Source: Candidatus Bathyarchaeota archaeon (GTDB lineage: Archaea; Thermoproteota; Bathyarchaeia; TCS64). From it: a stretch of DNA of 64,000 nucleotides. This document shows positions 15,317 through 24,499 of this stretch, one piece after another. Numbering within the stretch: the first letter of the stretch is position 1; each line of letters starts with the position of its first letter. The translations under genes were made by a program, and so were the position numbers. The stretch lies in the NCBI GenBank assembly GCA_026014875.1, contig JAOZHO010000028.1, forward strand, positions 59,445 through 123,444, given 5' to 3'. A model generated the notes under the pieces. It searched no databases, was not told the DNA's origin, and saw nothing but the letters and a program-made list of their open reading frames with translations.

Positions 15317-18040
15317 ATGGGCACACTGAACCTTGACAAGATCTTCAACCCGGAGAGCATCGCGTTAATCGGCGCGAGCGATAGAGAGGGCTCAGTCGGA
15401 TATTTTTTGATGAAGAACCTCACCGAAGCGGGATACAGAGGCAGGGTCTACCCGGTGAACCTCCGCAAGACGGAGGTCCTCGGCTTCAAGGCCTATCCGG
15501 CCGTCGATCAACTCCCCGAGACGGTTGATCTCGCCATCATCGCCATCCCGGCCGAGGGCGTCCCCGACATGGTAGAGCAGTGTGGGAAAAATGGGATAAT
15601 CGGGATCATCATCATCTCGGCAGGATTCAAGGAGACTGGCGAGGAAGGCCGGGCGCTGGAAGAGCGGATAACGGACATAAGGAAGAGGTACAACCTGAGA
15701 ATCCTCGGGCCGAACTGCCTGGGCATCATCCGCCCGGACATCAACCTCAATGCCACCTTCACTGATGAGATGCCGAAGCCAGGGAGCATCGCGTTCATCT
15801 CCCAGAGCGGCGCGCTGGGCACAGCCATCCTGGACTGGGCGGCCCACGAGAACATCGGCTTCAGCAACTTCGTCTCCGTGGGCTCCATGATCGACGTTGA
15901 CTTCGGAGACCTCATCGACTACTTCGGCACCGACCCGATGACGCGGAGCATCCTGATGTACATCGAGGGGGTGACCAGCGCGAGGGAGTTCATGAGCGCG
16001 TCGAGGCACTTCGCCCGGACGAAACCCATCATCGTCATGAAGTCCGGGAGGTTCGGGGAGAGCGCTAAGGCCGCCGCCTCCCACACGGGCTCCATCGCCG
16101 GCGAGGACATGGTGTACGACGCAGTCTTCAAGCGCGCAGGTATCATACGGGTCAATGAGATAGGCGACCTCTTCAACGCCGCTGAGGTTCTGGGGATGCA
16201 GCCCCTGCCTAGCAGCCCGAGCCTCGCCATAATCACGAACGCCGGCGGACCCGGGGTGATGGCCGCGGATGCTCTAATAGCCAGGGGAGGGGTCCTGGCG
16301 AAGCTGAGCCAGGAGACCATGGAGACCCTCAACGGGGCGCTGCCGTCATACTGGAGCAGAGGAAACCCGATCGATGTCCTGGGGGACGCCGACGCTGATA
16401 GGTATCGGTCAGTGCTGGAGGCGTGTCTGAAGGATGAGAACATCGATGGAATATTGATAATCTACACGCCCCAGGGCGCAGCCGACCCCGTCGATATCGC
16501 AAAAGGCATCGTGGAGATGTCCGGACGAGGAGGCACCCGCAGAAGGACGCTGCTGACATCCTTCATAGGCTACGAAAAGGTTGAGGGAGCTAACAGGGTC
16601 TTATCGGATAACAGCATACCGACCTACTTAACGCCGGAAGAAGCCATCGCGACGTACATGCACATGTATCAGTACAAGCGGAACCTGGAGCTGCTCTATG
16701 AGACACCGGAGGAGCTACCCGTGGACAGCGCCCCACCGAGGCGCCCCCTCGACGTGATCATGAAGAACGCCGCCGGGGAGGGGCGGGAGGCATTGACTGA
16801 GACGGAGGGGAAGAAGATCCTAGAGTACTACAACATCCCCGTGGCCAAAACGATAGAGGCGAGGACTGCGAACGAGGCAGCAATCACCGCCTCGAAAATG
16901 GGATATCCTGTGGTTCTTAAGATTCACTCTCCGCAGATCGTCCACAAGACCGACGTGGGAGGCGTCATCCTAGACATCCAATCCGAGACCAAGCTCAGGG
17001 AGGCGTTCGACGAGATCACCCGCCGTGCCAGGGAGCACGATCCGGATGCCGATATCCAGGGCGTGACGGTCCAGCCCATGATCAAGGGGGGCTACGAAGT
17101 AATCCTCGGGGCCAAGAGGGACCCCCTCTTCGGCCCGGTGATCCTGTTCGGGATGGGCGGCGTCGGAGTCGAGATCTTCAAGGATGTCGCCGTCGGGCTG
17201 CCGCCGCTGAACCAAACCTTGGCCAGAAGGATCATGGAGGAAACAAAGGTCTATCGGCTCCTGCAGGGGTACAGGAACATGCCCCCGGCCAACCTAAAGC
17301 TCCTTGAGGAGATCATGGTGCGGTTCTCCCAGATACTCGTCGACTTCCCCCAGCTGAATGAGGTGGATATCAACCCCCTGTTCATCGACGGGAAGAAGGC
17401 ACTCGCCCTCGATGCCCGCTTTATCATCGACAGGGAGCGGGTGAATCGGAAGTTTGAACCCCACGAACACCTGGTGATCAGCCCCTACCCGAAGAAGTAT
17501 GAGACCCACTGGATGCTCCGAGACGGGCGGACAGTCCTCCTGAGGCCTATAAAGCCCGAGGATGAACTCCTCTGGCTCGAGATGTTCCGGAACTTCTCTA
17601 ACGAGTCGATACGGTACAGGTTCTTCCGGGCCATCAGGGACACCCCCCACGAGATGAGGGTGAGGTACTGTAACATCGACTACGACCGAGAGCTCGCGAT
17701 CATCGCCGAGCTGACTGAGGACGGAGAGCGGAAGATCATGGGCGTCGTCAGGGTCCCTATCGAGCCCGACGGGAAGACCGGCGAGTTCGCTTTTATCATC
17801 GCTGACCCGTGGCAGGGCCTGGGTCTGGGCTCGAAGCTGGTGGATTATATGATCGAGATTTGCACGAGCAAGGGCTTGGAGACCCTCTACGGTGTGATTC
17901 TGCGCGACAACACCCGGGCGATAAGTCTCGTGAAGGCGATGGGGTTCAAGATCGAGCATGTTGACGATGAAACAGTCAGAGCCACCCTGACCCTGAAAGA
18001 GGAAAAAAAGAAATGGCGAATATCTGAACTTCCTCTCTAA
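15317..18040 (+). CDS. ADP-forming acyl-CoA synthetase fused to GNAT acetyltransferase
   Basis: 907 residues. Domains in order: CoA-binding Rossmann (about 10-130, with LIGASDREGSVGY), succinyl-CoA-ligase-like (about 150-460), ATP-grasp (about 480-700, with KIHSPQIVHKTDVGGV and the acidic NEVDINPLF), and a C-terminal GNAT domain (about 725-890, with GLGLGSKLVDYM). This is the order of the bacterial lysine acetyltransferase Pat/PatZ. In PatZ the synthetase phospho-His is lost, as I recall. Here the His of SHTGSIAG is kept (His 256), where active archaeal enzymes have it. So the protein may both make ATP from acyl-CoA and acetylate proteins, or be regulated by its own GNAT domain. It is monocistronic with AAGGA before the ATG. 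Confidence 0.9.
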   Translation: MGTLNLDKIFNPESIALIGASDREGSVGYFLMKNLTEAGYRGRVYPVNLRKTEVLGFKAYPAVDQLPETVDLAIIAIPAEGVPDMVEQCGKNGIIGIIIISAGFKETGEEGRALEERITDIRKRYNLRILGPNCLGIIRPDINLNATFTDEMPKPGSIAFISQSGALGTAILDWAAHENIGFSNFVSVGSMIDVDFGDLIDYFGTDPMTRSILMYIEGVTSAREFMSASRHFARTKPIIVMKSGRFGESAKAAASHTGSIAGEDMVYDAVFKRAGIIRVNEIGDLFNAAEVLGMQPLPSSPSLAIITNAGGPGVMAADALIARGGVLAKLSQETMETLNGALPSYWSRGNPIDVLGDADADRYRSVLEACLKDENIDGILIIYTPQGAADPVDIAKGIVEMSGRGGTRRRTLLTSFIGYEKVEGANRVLSDNSIPTYLTPEEAIATYMHMYQYKRNLELLYETPEELPVDSAPPRRPLDVIMKNAAGEGREALTETEGKKILEYYNIPVAKTIEARTANEAAITASKMGYPVVLKIHSPQIVHKTDVGGVILDIQSETKLREAFDEITRRAREHDPDADIQGVTVQPMIKGGYEVILGAKRDPLFGPVILFGMGGVGVEIFKDVAVGLPPLNQTLARRIMEETKVYRLLQGYRNMPPANLKLLEEIMVRFSQILVDFPQLNEVDINPLFIDGKKALALDARFIIDRERVNRKFEPHEHLVISPYPKKYETHWMLRDGRTVLLRPIKPEDELLWLEMFRNFSNESIRYRFFRAIRDTPHEMRVRYCNIDYDRELAIIAELTEDGERKIMGVVRVPIEPDGKTGEFAFIIADPWQGLGLGSKLVDYMIEICTSKGLETLYGVILRDNTRAISLVKAMGFKIEHVDDETVRATLTLKEEKKKWRISELPL

Positions 18041-18274
18041 TCTCAAGGCGAAGGTTCATCGCTTCGCCCATACATTTCTGCACCACATACACAGGCGTTT
18101 TTCGCGAACTCTAAATCTGCCATATTATTAGTTTAATACTCGCAATTCATCGCTGGAGGATTAAGGGACAGTGAGCGTTTTCAATGACTCCATGTGACGT
18201 TGATCCACGGTTAATCATCTCAGCAGTCTTTAGACCCCTCATCCCCATATCGAGAAGATCCATGGATTTCTCGT

Positions 18275-18412
18275 CTACGCACCTACCAATTCCTCCCGGA
18301 ATATTGGGTCCCTCTCGTAGTGAACGGAGTGCCCTACCCCTGTTTGCATCAGGCGGTGCTTCCTTACAAATTTTTGAGTGACCACTAGTTTTATTACTTT
18401 TATAGCATGATC
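18275..18412 (-). pseudogene. possible relic: C-terminal end of an alpha/beta hydrolase
   Basis: Within an otherwise empty 390-nt gap, the minus strand encodes about 45 codons ending at a TAG. The readable end is VTQKFVRKHRLMQTGVGHSV followed by HYERDPIFREELV. GVGHSVHYE resembles the catalytic-His loop at the end of alpha/beta hydrolases. No start or upstream part exists, since the frame runs into the antisense of the deacylase gene. Weak evidence. Confidence 0.22.
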
Positions 18413-18437
18413 ATCTGAGCATACCAAGGTGAAAAAT

Positions 18438-19430
18438 ATGAAAACCAGTGTAACTTTCGGAGACGTCACAGTCGGGCCGGGAGAAATAGGCTTCGGCTCG
18501 CTGACAACGGTTGAACTTGCCGACTCTACTCCCGTAAAGCTCCCCATCATCGTCATGAACGGCGCTGAGGATGGACCCAAATTCCTCTTCTCCGGAGCCG
18601 TCCACGGCGGCGAACTCATCGGAGCGAACGTCGTTAGACGGGTCATGAGGGAGGAGCTGGACCCCAAGAAGCTGAAGGGTCTGGTCGTGGCAATCCCCAT
18701 CGGGAACCCCCTCGGCTTCATGTTCGGCGACCGAGCGAGCCCCCAGGACCTAGTTACAGGGCCAAGATTCGGCTCTCCCGGAAACGCGGAAGGCTCCATA
18801 ACCCAGCGCTTCGGGGCAGCGGTATGGGATCAGGTCACGTCGAAGATGGATCTGAGGGTCGATATCCACGGTAACTATCCTCCGTGTACCGCCTTCTGCC
18901 TCTGCAGCCTCCACGATGACAGGATCAAGGACAAGAACACTGAACTGGCTGAGGCGACGGGACTGACTATCGTTTACTCCCCGCCTAAGGGGACCCTCGA
19001 CGGCATGGGTGGGGCCATTGACCCGAGCTACACGCCTCCCCCATCTGTTACCCTTGAGCTCATAGATGCGAGGAGGGTCACAGAAGTCTCCACGGATCTT
19101 GGCACCAGGGCCATCCTGAACGTCATGAAGCTCTGGGGGATGATCGAGGGAGAGATCGAGAAGCAGCCCGAGCAGTACGTCTGGGGCGGAGGCAGGGTGA
19201 AGAACGGCGGAACCATCAGGGCCTCGAGGGGCGGGATCGTCCACTTCACGAGGACGCCGGGAGAGTTCATCAAGGAAGGAGACGTCGTGGCGAAGATCTA
19301 CAATCCATGGGGAGATGTAGTGGAGACGTTCAAGTTCCCCTTCGATGGGCACATAAGGGCCTATACGTATCCCAGGCATCAGGCTATCAACACCGGGGAC
19401 ACTATAGCCTATATCACTCACGACAAATAG
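18438..19430 (+). CDS. succinylglutamate desuccinylase/aspartoacylase (AstE/AspA) family zinc hydrolase
   Basis: 330 residues. The family removes acyl groups from amino acids, or related amides, in the cytoplasm. Zinc ligands are visible as HGGE (His 56, Glu 59) and DIHG (His 144). The N-terminal strand domain with TTVELADSTPVKLPIIVMNG and the C-terminal barrel with GGIVHFTRTPGEFIKEGDVV are usual. The ATG at 18438 has AAGGTGA just upstream, and a TTACTTTTATA box lies near 18394. An in-frame GTG nine bases earlier is part of the ribosome site. A second family member lies at 20192, with a membrane protein between them. Substrate unknown. Confidence 0.88.
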   Translation: MKTSVTFGDVTVGPGEIGFGSLTTVELADSTPVKLPIIVMNGAEDGPKFLFSGAVHGGELIGANVVRRVMREELDPKKLKGLVVAIPIGNPLGFMFGDRASPQDLVTGPRFGSPGNAEGSITQRFGAAVWDQVTSKMDLRVDIHGNYPPCTAFCLCSLHDDRIKDKNTELAEATGLTIVYSPPKGTLDGMGGAIDPSYTPPPSVTLELIDARRVTEVSTDLGTRAILNVMKLWGMIEGEIEKQPEQYVWGGGRVKNGGTIRASRGGIVHFTRTPGEFIKEGDVVAKIYNPWGDVVETFKFPFDGHIRAYTYPRHQAINTGDTIAYITHDK

Positions 19431-19435
19431 ATTGG

Positions 19436-19465
19436 GAGAGAACAGTCATTTTCTCTCATTTTTTA
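19436..19465 (+). terminator. hairpin and T-tract after the first deacylase gene
   Basis: GAGAGAA (19436-19442) pairs with TTCTCTC (19451-19457) around an 8-nt loop, followed directly by ATTTTTTAT. It sits a few bases past the stop codon. Confidence 0.55.
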
Positions 19466-19509
19466 TCTACATCTTTTTTAAGCGATGAAGAGATAGATTG
19501 GTGAATCTT

Positions 19510-20088
19510 ATGGGGAAAAACCGAAGCGAGTGCATGATGAACACAAAGGAATTCCAGTTCACAATAGTGCTCGCTGCGATCGCTCTGGTCGTCTTCAGGG
19601 TCTATCCTCAGGTCAATATTTGGCGGCTGACGAAGCCTTCATCTATCCGTCCGTTCTATCTGACACTGGAGCCCGGGAGCACTCTCGGCATACTGGGGGC
19701 AACCATCGCAGGTCCCATCGCAGGCATGATTCTGGGCTTGGTCGCCTGGAACCCGGTGTATCTGCCCGAGGTCTTGATTATCGTGAAGGTCGCCCAGTTC
19801 TTCATGATCGGGTATCTCCATAAGAAGGTTCAGCCGCCCTACGACATCATCGCTATTCCGTTGGGGATCCTCATAAGCGCCATCGTCCATCCCACTCTCG
19901 TCCACTACATTCTCTACAAGCAGGTGGTCGTCCACCTCTATTGGGGAACTAACATCGTATTCCAGGCCACTGCAAATTTCATATTCTACATACTGATCAG
20001 GCTCGTGATACCCCAAGTCTATGGATGGGCGAATCCTGGCGTTGACCGATCACTGAGACTACCGTTTCTGAAGAACCGCTCCAAGTGA
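19510..20088 (+). CDS. small polytopic membrane protein, ECF substrate-component-like
   Basis: 192 residues with about five hydrophobic helices (FTIVLAAIALVVF; LGILGATIAGPIAGMILGL; LPEVLIIVKVAQFFMIGYL; DIIAIPLGILISAIVHP; ANFIFYILIRLVI). The size, the Gly/Ala-rich second helix and the loop positions resemble substrate-binding components of ECF-type vitamin importers, but no ATPase of that class is near and I cannot name a substrate. The start ATG 19510 has GGTGA 5 nt upstream; a TTG and a GTG just before it overlap that site. Its place between two acyl-amino-acid hydrolases suggests uptake of their substrate. Confidence 0.6.
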   Translation: MGKNRSECMMNTKEFQFTIVLAAIALVVFRVYPQVNIWRLTKPSSIRPFYLTLEPGSTLGILGATIAGPIAGMILGLVAWNPVYLPEVLIIVKVAQFFMIGYLHKKVQPPYDIIAIPLGILISAIVHPTLVHYILYKQVVVHLYWGTNIVFQATANFIFYILIRLVIPQVYGWANPGVDRSLRLPFLKNRSK

Positions 20089-20140
20089 ATCCAAGTTTTT
20101 CAGGGATATCTGCTCTATCCCGTCAAAACAATCTCGAAGA

Positions 20141-20147
20141 CTTTAAA
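20141..20147 (+). promoter_or_regulatory. TATA box of the second deacylase gene
   Basis: CTTTAAA about 50 nt before the TTG start at 20192 would start transcription near 20170, leaving a leader that contains GGAGG. This argues against a longer frame opening at the TTG at 20156. Confidence 0.4.
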
Positions 20148-20191
20148 TCATCCAATTGTGTTTTAAATGGCGTTTTCTGGAGGAAAAGAGA

Positions 20192-21220
20192 TTGTCTGAA
20201 ACGATTAAAATCGGAGACATTGTAGCTAAACCAGGAGAGAAAGCTCAGGGTTACGTGAAGGTAGCTGAGGCTGCGGGTTTCGACATAGAACTCCCCGTCG
20301 TCATCTTGAACGGAGCAGAGCCTGGCCCCACCGTCGCCATAATCGCGGGGATCCACCCGGTCGAGTATCCCCCGATGGAGGGAACAATCAGGCTGGCAAA
20401 CGAACTAGATCCTAAGAAAATGAGAGGCACCGTCATCACCGTCCCGATATTCAACATGCCCGGTTTCCAGGCCCGCGTGCCCGGAGCGCCCCTAGAGAGG
20501 ACGCAGCTCACCATGGCGTTCCCGGGAGACCCTGAGGGGGGCATGAACGACAGGGCGGCCCACTTCATCACGACTGAGATCTTACCCAAGGCTGACTACG
20601 CCGTTGAGACCCATGGATGCAACTTCCAAGAGACCTGCCCGAACCACATAATCATGATCCGGACAGGAGACGAAAAGTACGACAAGGCCAACATAATGTT
20701 CGCACGGAGCTTCGAGACTGAATATGTCCGGAGAGCCATGGACAAACACGTGAAGCCATTGCCCGAGAAGGGGCACAGTCTCATGACCCAGTGCGCCAAG
20801 ATGGGGATCCCGTGCATCCTTCCTGAGGCGGGGAGCGCCGGGGGGATATCCTCTATTACAGGCCAGCTGAACGAGGAAGACATAGTTTGGTTCATGGACG
20901 GCATGAAGAACTTCCTGAGAAATCTGGGGATAATAGACGGCGAAGGCGTCCTGTACGACCCATACGCAGTCACCGAAGTCTACCACTTCAGGTCAAAGTC
21001 GGCGGGCTGGTTCTATCCCCTGGCTCCAAACGGCGCCAAGGTGAAGAAGGATCAGGTCATCGGGGAGGTTAAGGATACATTCGGCGCGCTCCTGGAGCAG
21101 GTGAAGGCACCCTCTGACGGGATCATTTCCCTCATCTGGACGAGGCCAGCGGTCAACCAGGGAAGCATCCTTCTGCAGACGTTCGAGCTAGGGCCAAAGG
21201 TCAGCTCGATCATCTCCTAA
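20192..21220 (+). CDS. succinylglutamate desuccinylase/aspartoacylase family zinc hydrolase (second copy)
   Basis: 342 residues. Zinc ligands are HPVE (His 55, Glu 58) and ETHG (His 141). Arg-rich loop FQARVPGAPLERTQ follows FNMPGF, as in aspartoacylase-like enzymes that bind a carboxylate. A C-terminal biotinyl-like barrel (GWFYPLAPNGAKVKKDQVIG) is present, as in the copy at 18438. The two copies differ enough to suggest different substrates. The TTG start has GGAGG 8 nt upstream. A T-rich stretch follows the stop and is shared with the convergent ABC operon. A likely job is removing an acyl group from amino acids or short peptides brought in by the neighbouring transporter. Confidence 0.88.
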   Translation: MSETIKIGDIVAKPGEKAQGYVKVAEAAGFDIELPVVILNGAEPGPTVAIIAGIHPVEYPPMEGTIRLANELDPKKMRGTVITVPIFNMPGFQARVPGAPLERTQLTMAFPGDPEGGMNDRAAHFITTEILPKADYAVETHGCNFQETCPNHIIMIRTGDEKYDKANIMFARSFETEYVRRAMDKHVKPLPEKGHSLMTQCAKMGIPCILPEAGSAGGISSITGQLNEEDIVWFMDGMKNFLRNLGIIDGEGVLYDPYAVTEVYHFRSKSAGWFYPLAPNGAKVKKDQVIGEVKDTFGALLEQVKAPSDGIISLIWTRPAVNQGSILLQTFELGPKVSSIIS

Positions 21221-21300
21221 TTTTCTCTTCTTTTTTCTTATTTTTTTTATTCCCAAGTCTGGAACGATACGTTAAAAAAGAATAAAAAAACGGAGGCGGC
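21221..21300. terminator. T-rich bidirectional termination region
   Basis: Between two convergent genes: plus-strand T tracts at 21221-21251, and A tracts near 21271-21290 that are T tracts for the minus-strand operon. No long hairpin. Archaeal termination at oligo-T fits both directions. Confidence 0.5.
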
Positions 21301-22239
21301 TTAAACGCCGCGCCGTGACTTGGGGTCTAGGATGTCTCTGAAGGCGTCGCCCAGAAGCTGCCATCCCAGGACGAAGAAGAAGATGAATATCCCCGGGAAT
21401 ACGGCGATCCACCAGCTCCCCTGGAGCAGCCAGTTCCTGCCCTCACTGATGATGATCCCCCACTCCGCGGTTCCAGGGTTGAATCCGAGCCCCAGGAAGC
21501 CTAGGCTTGAGGTGGACAGGACGATGGTCCCCAACCTCATCGAGGCCATGATGACGACCGTGTAGATCGAGTTTGGCAGGACATGTCTTAAGATGATCTG
21601 GAGATCCGTCAGACCTATTGCCTTAGCGGCCTCGACGTAGAGTTCGTTCTTCACCCTGAGAACCTCCCCGCGCACGATCCTAGAGTAGCCGGGCCATGCG
21701 AGGATGGAGTAGGCGATGACCATGGTCCAGAATCCTCGTTTGCCGAGGGCGATGAGGATGACCATCATGACTACCAGCCAGGGCAGCGAGTAGAAGAGGT
21801 CGACTATCCGCATCAGTATGTCGTCTATCAGGCCCCCGTAGTAGCCGGCGATGACACCGACCATCAGTCCGACGCTGAAGCATATCGCTGTAATCGAGAA
21901 CGCGAGCATGAGGGAATACCTTGTACCCCAGATGACTCCATAGAAGACGTCGCCGTAGGTGACTGGACCGGTAGTCCCGAAGGGGTGCTCTTTGCTCGGT
22001 GGAAGCGGGAGCCTCGAGAAGGTCTTGGGCATCCTGAATGGGTCCGGCTGGTTGGGGGGACAGATCAATGGGGCCGCTATTGCGATGAGGATGAAAACCA
22101 TCACGATCGCTATGCCAATCATGCTGAGGGGGCTCTTCCGTATCCGGTACATCATGAAAGAGCGTTCTCGCTTCCTGTACTCTTCCTCGCCCTCTTTCAG
22201 CGCCACTCTGATATCCGCTTGGGGGTCGGTGTCACTCAT
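21301..22239 (-). CDS. dppC: ABC peptide transporter permease (DppC/OppC)
   Basis: 312 residues. An N-terminal soluble stretch is followed by a first helix (MIGIAIVMVFILIAIAAPLI), a periplasm-side loop with HPFGTTGPVTYGDVF, and five more helices. The permease coupling motif EAAKAIGLTDLQIILRHVLP, which contacts the ATPase, is clear. It forms the channel with DppB. Its ATG overlaps the DppB stop as ATGA, so the two are coupled, and it is the last gene of the operon. Confidence 0.94.
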   Translation of the reverse strand: MSDTDPQADIRVALKEGEEEYRKRERSFMMYRIRKSPLSMIGIAIVMVFILIAIAAPLICPPNQPDPFRMPKTFSRLPLPPSKEHPFGTTGPVTYGDVFYGVIWGTRYSLMLAFSITAICFSVGLMVGVIAGYYGGLIDDILMRIVDLFYSLPWLVVMMVILIALGKRGFWTMVIAYSILAWPGYSRIVRGEVLRVKNELYVEAAKAIGLTDLQIILRHVLPNSIYTVVIMASMRLGTIVLSTSSLGFLGLGFNPGTAEWGIIISEGRNWLLQGSWWIAVFPGIFIFFFVLGWQLLGDAFRDILDPKSRRGV

Positions 22240-23255
22240 TTTTTCTCACCATACTTGATCCTCGGGTCGATATACCCGTATATTATGTCAACCCCTAGGT
22301 TGACCAATACCAACATGACGGCATATATCAGCGAAAATGCCTGCACAGTGTTGTGGTCCGTAGCTCTCGCCGCGGCGGCAGCCACGCTCCCAAGTCCCTG
22401 TCTGTTGAAGACCGCCTCGACGATAGCGCTGCCCGAGACTAGGCCGGCGATCGTGAAGCCCAGGAGCGTCATGAACGGGATCAGGGCGTTCCTGCGGGCA
22501 TACTTTTTATCGATATAGTCTTTGCTCAGCCCTTTCGACTTTCCCGTGGTGATATAGTCCTTGTTGAGCTCTTCCAGGATACTTGACCGGAGTACCCGGG
22601 TGTTCGTGGCGAGCGATGCAAAGACCATGGTGATGAGGGGGCCTATCAGGTATCTCCATGCCTCTATGAATCCTCTCCAGTCGCCGGCCAAGATTGCATC
22701 AATGGTGGGCATTCCCGTAATCGTGGCGAATGTGAACCTGGGGTCGATGACCACAATCCCCCTGACATAGAGGAATGCTAGCAGGGCCAGACCGATGAAG
22801 AAAGAGGGCAGTGAATTGCCCATAATGGCAAGGATTCTAGCCAGGTGGTCGATCCATGAGTCCTTGTTCGCCGCTGCTTTGGTTCCGATCCAGTATCCCA
22901 AGGGTAGGGATATGGCCATCACGTATAGATTCAGCTCCAGGGTCAACGGGAATAGGCGCGCAATCAGTTGCACGATCGGTTCTTCTCCGAAGCTAAACGC
23001 CCTGCCCCACTCGCCGTGGAGAAGCCCATTTACCCAGTACACGAACTGAACCGGGATGGGTTCATCTAGATGGTATTTTTTTCTGATGATCTCGATGATC
23101 TCCGGTGGAGTCTCCGGGGTCACGTATGCCTCGACGGGGTCTCCTGCGAGGCGAGATATGGTGAATACCATGAAGACGATGACGAAGATCGTGATGATTG
23201 AGTAGAGCAGTCTCCTCAGAATGTATTTCTGCATGTTTGTCAGTTTAACAGCCAT
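22236..23255 (-). CDS. dppB: ABC peptide transporter permease (DppB/OppB)
   Basis: 339 residues, six helices. The N-terminus YILRRLLYSIITIFVIVFMV and the segment RLAGDPVEAY are DppB hallmarks. The coupling region around ELNKDYITTGKSKGLSKDYI precedes RNALIPFMTLLG. The start ATG 23255 has GGTGA 5 nt before it; the GTG at 23264 is part of that site, although AAAGGAG lies close to it. Partner of DppC. The peptide or other solute carried is unknown because no binding protein is encoded nearby. Confidence 0.93.
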   Translation of the reverse strand: MAVKLTNMQKYILRRLLYSIITIFVIVFMVFTISRLAGDPVEAYVTPETPPEIIEIIRKKYHLDEPIPVQFVYWVNGLLHGEWGRAFSFGEEPIVQLIARLFPLTLELNLYVMAISLPLGYWIGTKAAANKDSWIDHLARILAIMGNSLPSFFIGLALLAFLYVRGIVVIDPRFTFATITGMPTIDAILAGDWRGFIEAWRYLIGPLITMVFASLATNTRVLRSSILEELNKDYITTGKSKGLSKDYIDKKYARRNALIPFMTLLGFTIAGLVSGSAIVEAVFNRQGLGSVAAAAARATDHNTVQAFSLIYAVMLVLVNLGVDIIYGYIDPRIKYGEKK

Positions 23256-23274
23256 TTTTTTCACCGTTCTCCTT

Positions 23275-24498
23275 TCATTTGTCTCCTGATAATGAGGGAT
23301 ACAACAAACAAGCTACGTATTGATCCTCGTTCTCGCGCTCGATGAGGGGGGGCTCCGCTTTCTCATCGAACTTTACGAAGATCCGTTCACCGTGAACGTC
23401 GACGTGGGTTATGCTCTCCAATAGCGGTAATTTTTCCTTTTCCTTCTCAATTATCTCGTTGAGCTTCCCCAACGTTTCTTGGATGTCCGTTCCGGGGGAG
23501 GCTATTTCTAGTTGGTAGTCCTCCGTCACGAACGTCTTTACGTTGAGCTCCTCCACAAATTTATCCTTCAGATATACCGCCATGTCTTCCGCGCCCCAGC
23601 CACACTCTTTGAACGCGTTCTTGCATCTGGGATGGAACCGGCATCCCGTGGGTGGGTTCGCCGGGGAGGCCACCTCGCCAGGCAGGATCTCTGCTGAGGC
23701 CAACTTTCGCTGGGCTGGGTTCATCGAGGGAACAGCGGAGAGGAGTGCCTTGGAGTAGGGGTGAAGGGGTTTGCTGAAGAGAACATCCTTGTCGCAGAAC
23801 TCCATCACCTTCCCGACGTACATGACGACGACCTTGTCACACATGTAGTCGATGACGCTCATGTCGTGGGTGATGAACAGATACGTGAGGTTCAACTCGT
23901 CCTGGAGCTGATTCAGCAGCTTCAGTATCTTGGCTTGGACGCTCACGTCGAGGGCCGACGTGGGTTCATCGAGGACGATGAAGTCGGGGTTGAGGGCAAT
24001 CGCCCTGGCGATGGCCACCCTCTGCCGCTGGCCCCCGCTGAGTTCGTAGGGGTATCTCCAGAGGTGATCCTCCTGGAGCCCCACCTTTAGGAGTAGATCA
24101 ACGACCTTGTCTCGGAGCTCGGCTCCTTTAAGGGGGGTGTGAACCTTCAATGGCTCCGCAATCAGGTCTCTGATGATGTACCGAGGGTCCAGGGAGGAGG
24201 CGGGGTCCTGGTAGACGATCTGCATCTTCCTCCTAAGTTCCCTGAGGCGCTCCTCCGCTGTGATGTCGTACCTCCGGGGGGACTCTCCTTCTTCCAGAGA
24301 CGTCGTGAAGAAGATCTTCCCGTCGGTAGGCTCCAGCAGTTTGAGCACTGTCCTGCCGAGGGTTGTCTTGCCACACCCGCTCTCGCCGACGAGGCCCAAC
24401 GTCTCGCCTCGCTTTATATGGAAGCTGACGTCGTCGACTGCCTTCACTGAGCCGAAGTACTTTTTCAGGTGCTGAACCTCGAAGACGATGTCAGACAA
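23275..24498 (-). CDS. dppF: ABC peptide transporter ATPase (DppF/OppF)
   Basis: 407 residues. Walker [10 protein letters not shown] near residue 40, the signature [14 protein letters not shown], Walker [13 protein letters not shown] and the switch His in FITHDM are all intact. The C-terminal oligopeptide-transporter Cys region ([11 protein letters not shown], then C) is present. After it comes an extension of about 100 residues with a Glu/Lys-rich helix, longer than in bacterial DppF. It starts with TTG one base after the DppD stop, and GGAGG lies about 10 nt before. Confidence 0.93.
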   Translation of the reverse strand: MSDIVFEVQHLKKYFGSVKAVDDVSFHIKRGETLGLVGESGCGKTTLGRTVLKLLEPTDGKIFFTTSLEEGESPRRYDITAEERLRELRRKMQIVYQDPASSLDPRYIIRDLIAEPLKVHTPLKGAELRDKVVDLLLKVGLQEDHLWRYPYELSGGQRQRVAIARAIALNPDFIVLDEPTSALDVSVQAKILKLLNQLQDELNLTYLFITHDMSVIDYMCDKVVVMYVGKVMEFCDKDVLFSKPLHPYSKALLSAVPSMNPAQRKLASAEILPGEVASPANPPTGCRFHPRCKNAFKECGWGAEDMAVYLKDKFVEELNVKTFVTEDYQLEIASPGTDIQETLGKLNEIIEKEKEKLPLLESITHVDVHGERIFVKFDEKAEPPLIERENEDQYVACLLYPSLSGDK

Positions 24499-24499
24499 T

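Noticed and set aside
18184..18381. 65-codon plus-strand frame in the gap before the first deacylase
   Set aside because: Ser/Pro-rich, no ribosome site, and it opposes a better minus-strand relic.
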